A stretch of DNA of 64,000 nt from Cytophagales bacterium. GTDB taxonomy: Bacteria; Bacteroidota; Bacteroidia; Cytophagales; Cyclobacteriaceae. A program made the position numbers and the translations under genes. Below are positions 32,520 to 39,865 of this stretch, in pieces; position 1 is the first letter of the stretch, and each line of letters starts with the position of its first letter. The stretch is taken from positions 35,200 through 99,199 of the forward strand of contig DAHVFH010000132.1 of NCBI GenBank assembly GCA_027317105.1, written 5' to 3'. A model generated the notes under the pieces. It was not told the DNA's origin, ran no database searches, and saw only the letters and a program-made list of their open reading frames with translations.

Positions 32520-34787
32520 ATGACTATCGTAAAAACAACAATAGGAAGAAGATCTTTTTTGAAAGCTTCTGCATTAGCCGGAGGAGGTTTGATGTTGGGA
32601 TTCAACAGCCTGATCTCCTGCACGTTTAAATCAGAAAAAGAAATATTGGCACTACCTAAAGAATGGTTTGAACTAAATGGTTACCTGAAAATTGGTGATA
32701 ACGGTGTGGTCACCATCATGTCGCCCAATCCAGAAATTGGGCAGAACGTGAAAACTTCGATGCCGATGATTGTGGCCGAAGAATTGGATGTGGATTGGAA
32801 AAATGTGATCGTTGAACAAGCTCCTCTTAATACCGAAATTTTCGTGAGGCAATTGGCGGGAGGCAGTCAGTCTATCCGCCAAAGTTGGAAAGGTCTTCGC
32901 ACGGCAGGCGCTACCGCACGACAAATGCTTCGTGAAGCTGCGGCTGCCACTTGGAAAGTACCTGTAAATGAAATCACTACTGAGGCTGGTATGTTACATC
33001 ATAAAGCCAGCGACAAGTCCGCGGGCTATGGTGAAATGGCTTCGGCTGCTTCTAAAATTCCAGTGCCCAAAGAAGTAACCTTGAAAGAAGTCAAAGACTT
33101 TAAAATTATAGGCACACCAACAAAAAATGTGGACGGTTTAAATATCGTTACCGGAAAACCATTGTATGGTTTGGACTACAAAAAAGAAGGAATGCTAATT
33201 GCCATGATTGCCCATCCACCGGCATTTGGATTGAAATTAAAAAGTGTTGACGACTCAAGGGCAAAGGCAATGCCAGGGGTAAAAGACGTGTTCACTATCA
33301 AAACCTACAACGAGGATTATTCCAAACATATGTTTGACGTGTCAGCGTTTCCTGATTTGGTAGTAGTGGTTGGTAACAGCACCTGGGAAGTGATGAACGC
33401 GAGGAAAGCGTTGAAGTTGGAATGGGAACCTTTTAAAGAGTATGAGGAAACGTTCACTCATTTTGCGACCGGAAATAAGATGCCGAAGAAAGTTCCTGCC
33501 GGCCTTGAAAGTACAGCCAAGCATGAGCAATTGATGGCCGAATTTTCAGCAAAGCCGGGAAAAGTGGTACGCAAAGACGGTAACCCTGAAGTTGCCTTCA
33601 AGAAGGCAGCTAAAGTTATTGAGCGCACGTACACAGCTCCTTTTCTTGCCCACAACACTATGGAGCCGATGAACTTTTTCGCGCACGTGACAGACGACAA
33701 AGCCGATCTGGCGGGCCCTGTTCAGACGCCTGAGTTCATGGAGAAAAGTGCGGCAGCGCGACTTGGGTTACCACTCGAAAAGGTTGACATCCAAATGACA
33801 CGAATGGGTGGAGGATTTGGGAGAAGATTATACGGACACTTTTTGGTAGAGGCCGCTGCCATTTCTCAAAAAATGAAAGCTCCTATCAAACTGATTTATT
33901 CACGAGAAGATGATATGACCGATGGTACTTATCGCCCTTCTTATCAAGCCGTGTATCGTGCCGCCCTGGATGCTAACAATAATTTGATCGGCTTCCATGT
34001 GCGTGCAGGAGGTATTCCAGAGAGTCCTCTTTTTGCCAATCGTTTCCCTGCTGGTGCAGTAGAAAATTATTTGGCTGAAGAATGGTCTCATGATTCCAAC
34101 ATTAGCATCGGTGCATTTCGGGCGCCACGCTCGAACTTTATTGCTGGTGCGGAGCAATCGTTTCTCGATGAGGTATCAGAGGCGGCAGGGAAAGATCCGA
34201 TTGCCTTCCGTCTTGAACTTTTAGATCGTGCCATGAAAAACCCTGTCGGCAAAGACAATGACTATGAAGCCAATCGCTATGCGGGTGTGTTGGAATTGGT
34301 GAAAGCAAAATCAAATTGGGGTGAAGCACAGCCTGGCGTTTCCCGAGGGGTGTCTGCTTATTTCTGCCACAACAGTTATGTGGCACATGTGATTGATCTG
34401 GTGATGGAGAAAGGGAAACCAAGAGTTCAAAAGGTACACTGTGCGGTGGATTGTGGGATTGTGGTGAACCCACTCGCTGCCACTAATCTCGTGGAAGGGG
34501 GAAGCGTAGATGGTATAGGTCAATCCATGTATTGTGGCCTGACCTTTACTGATGGAGTACCAGACCAAACTAATTTTGATAAATATCGAATGATCCGCCA
34601 TCGTGAGGCACCCGATGTGATAGACGTGCACTTTGTGAAAAATGAAATCGATCCAACCGGTTTAGGCGAACCGCCATTTCCTCCGGTGATGGGGGCACTT
34701 GCTAACGCCCTCTATAAAGCATCAGGCAAACGGTTTTATACACAACCTTTCATCAAAGACTTTGAGACATCTACCATGCGAATGTGA
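32520..34787 (+). CDS. IorB-like molybdopterin-binding oxidoreductase subunit, copy 3
   Basis: 755 residues. Tat signal IGRRSFLKASALAGGG followed by LISC, a lipobox-like site, as in copy 1. Core motifs are RMGGGFGRRLYGHFL, FRAPRSNFIAGAEQSFLDE and GLGEPPFPP (catalytic Glu about 717). By eye it is closer to copy 1 (shared NPVGKDNDYEA, YRMIRHREAP) than to copy 2. With the preceding IorA it forms a complete periplasmic molybdenum hydroxylase pair; no cytochrome acceptor or cofactor-insertion protein is adjacent. The cupin gene follows after 171 bases. Confidence 0.9.
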   Translation: MTIVKTTIGRRSFLKASALAGGGLMLGFNSLISCTFKSEKEILALPKEWFELNGYLKIGDNGVVTIMSPNPEIGQNVKTSMPMIVAEELDVDWKNVIVEQAPLNTEIFVRQLAGGSQSIRQSWKGLRTAGATARQMLREAAAATWKVPVNEITTEAGMLHHKASDKSAGYGEMASAASKIPVPKEVTLKEVKDFKIIGTPTKNVDGLNIVTGKPLYGLDYKKEGMLIAMIAHPPAFGLKLKSVDDSRAKAMPGVKDVFTIKTYNEDYSKHMFDVSAFPDLVVVVGNSTWEVMNARKALKLEWEPFKEYEETFTHFATGNKMPKKVPAGLESTAKHEQLMAEFSAKPGKVVRKDGNPEVAFKKAAKVIERTYTAPFLAHNTMEPMNFFAHVTDDKADLAGPVQTPEFMEKSAAARLGLPLEKVDIQMTRMGGGFGRRLYGHFLVEAAAISQKMKAPIKLIYSREDDMTDGTYRPSYQAVYRAALDANNNLIGFHVRAGGIPESPLFANRFPAGAVENYLAEEWSHDSNISIGAFRAPRSNFIAGAEQSFLDEVSEAAGKDPIAFRLELLDRAMKNPVGKDNDYEANRYAGVLELVKAKSNWGEAQPGVSRGVSAYFCHNSYVAHVIDLVMEKGKPRVQKVHCAVDCGIVVNPLAATNLVEGGSVDGIGQSMYCGLTFTDGVPDQTNFDKYRMIRHREAPDVIDVHFVKNEIDPTGLGEPPFPPVMGALANALYKASGKRFYTQPFIKDFETSTMRM

Positions 34788-34958
34788 GGGTGGAAGATGA
34801 CTTAGAGGAACAAATAAAGTTCTGATTTCTAAACGTAGTTTGTGTTGTCGCTTATGGTGACGGTGCATCGTATAGTAAATAGCCAATTTCGCTTCTAGTT
34901 GTCTCAGGAGTGTGGACTAGCATGCCTCTTCTCTAAAGCATTAACTTTAAAAATTAAT

Positions 34959-35354
34959 ATGGAAATTATAATGAGTGGATCACAGCCTTCCGGCAAGGGT
35001 TCAGCGGAATATTTTATCGGATCGGTGAGGATAGATCCATTGATGAATCCACCTGAACCGGCTCGCGTTGCGATGGCGTTGGTAACCTTCGAGCCGGGTG
35101 CACGTACGGCCTGGCATACACATCCACTTGGTCAGACTTTAATCATCACTGCAGGCGCTGGCTGGGTTCAACGCGAAGGGGAATCAAAAAAAGAAATTCG
35201 TCAAGGAGATATCGTGTACTTCCTTCCAAATGAAAAACACTGGCATGGTGCGACAACGACTACCGCGATGAGTCACATCGCCATCCAGGAAAAGCTGAAT
35301 GGATCACCAGTGGATTGGATGGAGCAGGTAACGGAAGAACAGTATGGCAAATAA
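34959..35354 (+). CDS. Cupin-domain protein
   Basis: 131 residues from the ATG at 34959, preferred over an in-frame start 60 bases upstream because the extra residues are Cys/Leu-rich and unlike the family. A single small cupin barrel: metal ligands in TAWHTHPLGQTLIIT and FLPNEKHWHGA. Cupins of this type (GSxxSGKGSAEYF...VRIDPL) accompany oxidoreductases and include hydroxynitrile-lyase-like enzymes; activity here is unknown. The next gene starts 14 bases after its stop. Confidence 0.85.
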   Translation: MEIIMSGSQPSGKGSAEYFIGSVRIDPLMNPPEPARVAMALVTFEPGARTAWHTHPLGQTLIITAGAGWVQREGESKKEIRQGDIVYFLPNEKHWHGATTTTAMSHIAIQEKLNGSPVDWMEQVTEEQYGK

Positions 35355-35368
35355 CTAAAAAAGATACG

Positions 35369-35773
35369 ATGAAAATTCGCATGTTAGACTTTCGGGTGAT
35401 TAAATCCTTGATTGCCGCAACAATGACAGTGCTCTCCCTTGGAAGCATTTTCGCACAGGAGAAAGATCAAATGGTACGCATCGCAATACTTGAAATCGAT
35501 CCGGCCCAACTGGAAAATTATAAAGTGCTGCTAAAGGAAGAAATTGAAGCGTCAGTCCGCCTCGAACCTGGAGTGCTGACCTTATATGCTGTTTCTGAAA
35601 AAGGAAATCCCAACAAGATCACTATTTTGGAAATATATGCGAACAAAGAAGCTTACCAATCGCATTTGAAAACTCCTCACTTCTTAAAATATAAAAGCGT
35701 CACTAAAGAAATGGTCAAGGCAATCGAATTGAAGGAGACTATTCCACTCATTCCAGGAATGAAGATAAAATAA
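35369..35773 (+). CDS. Exported antibiotic-biosynthesis-monooxygenase-fold protein
   Basis: 134 residues from the ATG at 35369. A signal peptide runs to about residue 27 (SLIAATMTVLSLGSIFA/QEK). The mature part is a single ABM (dimeric ferredoxin-like) domain: MVRIAILEIDPAQLENYK ... SVRLEPGVLTLYAV ... ITILEIYANKEAYQSHLKTPHF ... KYKSVT. Cytosolic relatives include quinol monooxygenases such as YgiN; export is less usual. Cotranscribed with the cupin and probably with the IorAB pair, it may act on the same periplasmic substrate. Confidence 0.8.
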   Translation: MKIRMLDFRVIKSLIAATMTVLSLGSIFAQEKDQMVRIAILEIDPAQLENYKVLLKEEIEASVRLEPGVLTLYAVSEKGNPNKITILEIYANKEAYQSHLKTPHFLKYKSVTKEMVKAIELKETIPLIPGMKIK

Positions 35774-35846
35774 GGAACCCTAAAGAATGTAAAATGTTGG
35801 CGTTGTATCGAACAATAAATATCCAAGCGCTTTACTTTGTTGGGAC

Positions 35847-36497
35847 TTATTTTTTGGTGTGAATGGTTAATGTTTCCGGAAGGAAAGTGACTGCTCCTGT
35901 GGCAATGTTATGTGAGCCTCCCACAATTCCGATTTGGCCGGCATCAATCATTTCTTTTAGAATAAGGCTTCGTTCCGGGATTAACTTTACGCTTTGCATC
36001 ACATTTAAGGTGGTGACTTTTTCTATAAAGTCTGTATTGCTTGAATTTCTATTTTTAGTGATTGTAGTTTCAGCCTCAATGGCCGGTTTTATTTTTGTTA
36101 ACAAGGCGGTGAGGTTTCCCATTTCCACGTGATCGCATGCACCATAAATCGCACCACATTTTGTATGTCCAAGCACGACAATAATTTTAGCTCCGGCTAC
36201 TCTACATCCAAATTCCATGCTGCCCAAGATATCTTCGTTAATGATATTTCCGGCAATACGAACGCTGAAGATATCGCCCAACCCCTGATCGAAAATTAGT
36301 TCGGCTGAAGTACGGCTATCAATGCAACTGAGAATAACGGCAAAGGGATGCTGGCCATCCGATGTTTCGTTGGCCTGCTGAAGTAGGTTTCGATTTACTT
36401 TTAGGTTGTTGATAAACCTTGCATTCCCATCTTTTAATAATGCTAGTGCCTGAGCAGGGGTGAGGGCAGCTTGCATTTCTTTCGTCAATGTTTTCAT
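35847..36497 (-). CDS. Beta-class carbonic anhydrase
   Basis: 216 residues. Zinc ligands Cys58, His111 and Cys114 are in ILSCIDSRTSAELIFD and VLGHTKCGAIYGA; Asp60-Arg62 is the catalytic dyad. It interconverts CO2 and bicarbonate, which could supply acetyl-CoA carboxylase and other carboxylases. No clear signal peptide is seen, so it is taken as cytoplasmic. Convergent with the ABM gene. Confidence 0.93.
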   Translation of the reverse strand: MKTLTKEMQAALTPAQALALLKDGNARFINNLKVNRNLLQQANETSDGQHPFAVILSCIDSRTSAELIFDQGLGDIFSVRIAGNIINEDILGSMEFGCRVAGAKIIVVLGHTKCGAIYGACDHVEMGNLTALLTKIKPAIEAETTITKNRNSSNTDFIEKVTTLNVMQSVKLIPERSLILKEMIDAGQIGIVGGSHNIATGAVTFLPETLTIHTKK

Positions 36498-36642
36498 TCT
36501 ACTTTTCTTTGCAAGTAAAATTAAACAAAGTTTGGTGTTTGGGAACCAAATGGTAACTAAATGCTGCTTTTAAATAGTTGGCTTTGTGACTTTCTGAAAT
36601 TAAATCTTATTGTCACCTCAAGGATTGATCGTAAAGAAAGGG

Positions 36643-37530
36643 TCACTTCAACTTCTGGTTGAAAAAATCAATCGTTCGCTGCCAAGACAAATCAGCAGCA
36701 GCTTTATCATAGCGTGGCGTAGTGTCGTTATTAAAACCGTGATTAGCTTTTGGATAAATATAAGCGGTGTATTCTTTCTTGTTCGTCTTGAGTGCGGCTT
36801 CATACGCTGGCCATCCTTCATTGACGCGGGTATCGAGTTCGCCATAATGCAAAAGTAATGGCGCATTGATCTTGGGCACATCTTCAGTAGCCGGTTGCCC
36901 ACCGTAAAAAGGAACGGAGGCAGTTAAATCTGGAATATGGACTGCCATCATGTTTGCAATCCATCCGCCAAAACAAAAACCAACCACGCCTACTTTGCCA
37001 TTGCAATCGGGGTGCGCTTTTAAGTAATCGTATGCGGCAATAAAATCGGTCAACATTTCATTTCTGTCGCGCTTGCTTTGTAGCTCACGACCCTGGTCAT
37101 CGGTTCCGGGGTAACCACCGAGAGGAGTGAGCATGTCGGGAGCTAACGAAATAAACCCTGCCAGCGCAGCCCTTCTCGCCACGTCTTCGATATGCGGATT
37201 TAAACCTCTGTTTTCGTGCACGACCACAATCCCACCCAACTTTCCTTTGGCGTCTACTGGTTTTGATAACAACGCCTTCATTTCTCCGCCTCCTTTGGGT
37301 GATTGATAGGTAATGAACTCAGATTTCAATCTTGGATCATTCGCTTCAATTTGAATCGCACCCTTATAATCCGGCATGAGAAAACTGGAAAGCGATGCTA
37401 CGGTAACTCCACCTACGGCATAGGTAGATAGTTGTTGCATAAAATCGCGTCTGTCAATTCGGCTGTGGGCATAGTCATCGTAAAGGTCAAACACCTCTTG
37501 TTTGATGTCTTCTTTTTTGATCTCGTTCAT
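36643..37530 (-). CDS. Dienelactone hydrolase family protein, probable Tat substrate
   Basis: 295 residues. The alpha/beta hydrolase triad is Cys186 (VGFCFGGW), Asp233 (YGELDTRVNEG) and His264 (KANHGFNND), with the HENRGLNPHIEDVARR segment of the carboxymethylenebutenolidase group. Unusually, about 50 residues precede the catalytic domain and contain a twin-arginine-like DRRDFMQQLSTYAVGGVTVASL, so the enzyme is probably exported folded. It hydrolyses lactones or esters; true substrate unknown. Separate transcription from the carbonic anhydrase is likely (145-base gap). Confidence 0.88.
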   Translation of the reverse strand: MNEIKKEDIKQEVFDLYDDYAHSRIDRRDFMQQLSTYAVGGVTVASLSSFLMPDYKGAIQIEANDPRLKSEFITYQSPKGGGEMKALLSKPVDAKGKLGGIVVVHENRGLNPHIEDVARRAALAGFISLAPDMLTPLGGYPGTDDQGRELQSKRDRNEMLTDFIAAYDYLKAHPDCNGKVGVVGFCFGGWIANMMAVHIPDLTASVPFYGGQPATEDVPKINAPLLLHYGELDTRVNEGWPAYEAALKTNKKEYTAYIYPKANHGFNNDTTPRYDKAAADLSWQRTIDFFNQKLK

Positions 37531-37649
37531 GGTATTACAATTTATGGTTTTAAAAATAAACTTAAGATCAATTTATTTCCAAATGTGGTGTACCCAATAG
37601 ATTCTTTGGATATGAAATATACAAATCCCTTTCCTATCAAACGATATCT

Positions 37650-38159
37650 TTATACAAGAATCAGAATTAGGGTCAACACCATGCCAGCCAATGTAAAATA
37701 CAAACCTTTTTTAAAAGTATTTGTGCCCGGTAAAAACATGTAGAAAGAGGAGACCACAAAAAAGAATAAGGATAACCCAAAAAATACGTTCAGGAAAAAT
37801 AGGGGACTCTTCGTGTCGGCCTTGTGTAAATGTTGCAATTTATCAACGAAGCGAGGCAATTGTATAGTTGTATAGTTGGCGATACCAGTGGCTTTATTAT
37901 AAGTGCCTTGTCTGAAACTCAAAATATCTCCTTCTTCTTTTTCGATTTTGAGATCACGCATTCTCAATTCTCTGCCCAGTTCTTCACCGGCCAAATTTGT
38001 TTTTAGTTTTCGTTCAATTTGTTTTTCACTTTTCAGAAAGCCAGTGTCCCTAAAAATCAAAGTAATTCCACTAAGGGAATAAATGGCCATGATACCGGCT
38101 AAAAAATAACCAAGGTAGCGGTGATATATTCTCATTTTTTGCGTTTTAACTTCGCTCAT
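37650..38159 (-). CDS. PepSY-associated membrane protein
   Basis: 169 residues starting at the ATG at 38159 (an in-frame start 11 codons earlier is possible). It begins MSEVKTQKMRIYHRYLGYFL; helix 1 spans about residues 14-33, then an external loop (40-110) with RQGTYNKATGIANYTTIQLPRFVDKLQHLHKAD, which matches PepSY-TM proteins, and two closely spaced helices (about 113-133 and 145-165). Relatives are often linked to iron or heme reduction. Function here unproven. Confidence 0.7.
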   Translation of the reverse strand: MSEVKTQKMRIYHRYLGYFLAGIMAIYSLSGITLIFRDTGFLKSEKQIERKLKTNLAGEELGRELRMRDLKIEKEEGDILSFRQGTYNKATGIANYTTIQLPRFVDKLQHLHKADTKSPLFFLNVFFGLSLFFFVVSSFYMFLPGTNTFKKGLYFTLAGMVLTLILILV

Positions 38160-38192
38160 ATAAAATTTGTTTATTGGTTTGCGGTTGGACAA

Positions 38193-38435
38193 ATGAAAAT
38201 TTGGATTTATTCCAGTAGTGGAATTTTTATTTTATAATAGCCTTACTGCTAATAATCGCGACATTCAATTTAACCCAGGCACAAAACACGGCATCGAATC
38301 TTCCCAAATGCTATCGGTTAAGGGATGTTTATTACTTCCATCGGCATTCATCATAAAAATGACACAGGAGAATACAAACTATTTCCTGCCTCAGGCGATT
38401 CCATCCACGTTGGCAATATAGAGTTCGGAAACTGA
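38193..38435 (+). pseudogene. Decayed small exported protein
   Basis: Three overlapping plus-strand frames can be joined: MKIWIYSS from the ATG at 38193, then FYFIIALLLIIATFNLTQAQ (a signal peptide ending QAQ), then FITSIGIHHKNDTGEYKLF and PASGDSIHVGNIEFGN ending at the TGA 38433-38435. Two indels and an in-frame stop interrupt it. It reads as a once real secreted protein of about 75 residues; family unknown. Confidence 0.35.
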
Positions 38436-38570
38436 TGGTCTGATGCCGTTCATCAGCATGACCTCCTTTTTCTTATTGGTGACGCGCGGACTATCCTTCT
38501 GAGAATACCCATTGAAAGCAACCAGACACACCAATAGCACTGAGCAAACTGTACCCATTTTAATAATCAT
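38391..38570 (-). pseudogene. N-terminal fragment of an exported, possibly TolB-like protein
   Basis: A 59-codon minus-strand frame: MIIKMGTVCSVLLVCLVAFN then GYSQKDSPRVTNKKKEVM, a signal peptide ending near GYSQ, followed by PSVSELYIANVDG, the first strand typical of TolB/PD40 beta-propellers, then a stop. Full members run to several hundred residues, so this is a truncated stump. Its last 45 bases overlap the plus-strand relic, so one of the two overlaps is accidental. It is 38 bases downstream of the YVTN propeller gene start region on the same strand side. Confidence 0.4.
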
Positions 38571-38608
38571 AAAATCGTTATTAAAAAGTTGTTAAAGGTT
38601 GAATCATT

Positions 38609-39649
38609 CTATTTACGAACTGCCCAGGCGAGTCCATCAGGTCCTGGCCCAACATCAATATGGTTGACCACTTCCAATTTTTTTAAATCGATCACAGCAA
38701 CATAATTACTGGGCGTACAACCGACAAAAGCACGCGATCCATCGGGGTCAATCTCGATGCCCGCTCCGCCCTTACCCAAATTCAAACGCTTTATTTCCTT
38801 GTGGGAAGCCACATCGATAATGAAGAAGTCCCCAGTTCTCAACGTGGAAATAAGTGCAAGCTTCCCATCGGGCGTAAACTTGAGGCGATTGGCGCCCATG
38901 GCTTTGGCATCAATCACAAAAGCCACTTTTTTTGATGTGAGGTCTATAGCAAAGATTTTTCCATCATCTGCAGATACGGTCCACAATTGCTTTCCATCGG
39001 GGGTCACATCAAATCCTTCAACCCCTCTTGATACCGGCACGACTGTCTGCATCCAATCATTGTGGGGCTTAGCACCTGGAAACGGAGGTGCAGGAAGCAG
39101 TGTGTCGTAAAGGATGCTGACGGTTCCTTCATTAACGTTCGTTGTGTAAATTCTTTTCTCATCGCTGGTCACATAAACCATGTGGGTTCTTTCCTGGCCA
39201 GTGCCCATGCTCCAATCTAATTTGCTAGTGGCAGGATCGTAGCGGCCCACCGCCTTTGCGCCTTCTGCCGAGAACCAAACTTTTCCACCTACAAAGGTGA
39301 TTCCGTGAGGGCCAAGCAAGGGCCTGGTATCAATATTAGGTAAGGCCTTGTACGCAACAAGGTCGATGACATTGATTTCCGTGGAGCGACCGCCACTTGT
39401 ATTGGTAACGTAAGCTGTTTTTCCATCCGTGGAGGCGATTACTTCATGGGGATCAGGACCTACTGGCACCCGGGCAATGACTTTGTATGTAACGGGATCG
39501 ACAATCGCAAGTGTGTGATCATTTTTTGAAAGCGCCAGTAAAAAAGTCTGCGAGGATTGCGCAAAGCAGTCGGTCGAAACGTTTACGGACAGGGTCAACA
39601 GTAAAATGGAGACCAGTGACCCCATCACGTTGAAATATTTTGTTATCAT
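38609..39649 (-). CDS. Exported YVTN-type beta-propeller protein
   Basis: 346 residues with a signal peptide (about 1-30, SLVSILLLTLSVNVSTDCFA/QSS). Seven-bladed propeller repeats of the 40-residue YVTN kind are evident: LALSKNDHTLAIVDPVTYK, DGKTAYVTNTSGG, DEKRIYTTNVNEGT, DGKQLWTVSADDGKIFAID, DGSRAFVGCTPSNYVAVIDLK. Members are periplasmic or surface scaffolds, some tied to nitrite reductase or methylamine systems; no catalytic residues can be assigned. Divergent from the PSD1 gene across 216 bases. Confidence 0.88.
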   Translation of the reverse strand: MITKYFNVMGSLVSILLLTLSVNVSTDCFAQSSQTFLLALSKNDHTLAIVDPVTYKVIARVPVGPDPHEVIASTDGKTAYVTNTSGGRSTEINVIDLVAYKALPNIDTRPLLGPHGITFVGGKVWFSAEGAKAVGRYDPATSKLDWSMGTGQERTHMVYVTSDEKRIYTTNVNEGTVSILYDTLLPAPPFPGAKPHNDWMQTVVPVSRGVEGFDVTPDGKQLWTVSADDGKIFAIDLTSKKVAFVIDAKAMGANRLKFTPDGKLALISTLRTGDFFIIDVASHKEIKRLNLGKGGAGIEIDPDGSRAFVGCTPSNYVAVIDLKKLEVVNHIDVGPGPDGLAWAVRK

Positions 39650-39865
39650 AGTTTTAATGGTTTACAAAGAAGTGAGTAATTTTTTGAACGAATTTGAAGT
39701 TAGACAAATTATTGGAAGAGCATATTCCATTCACATTAAATTTAGTTTATCGCGCTTCAAATGACCCCGGAAGGTGCCCTTTTTGAATGACGTGCCGGAT
39801 GACCTTGCGTCATTTATTTCTAGAAAAAGATTTGGATAATCGTTACTTTAGGGATTGAAAAAACT

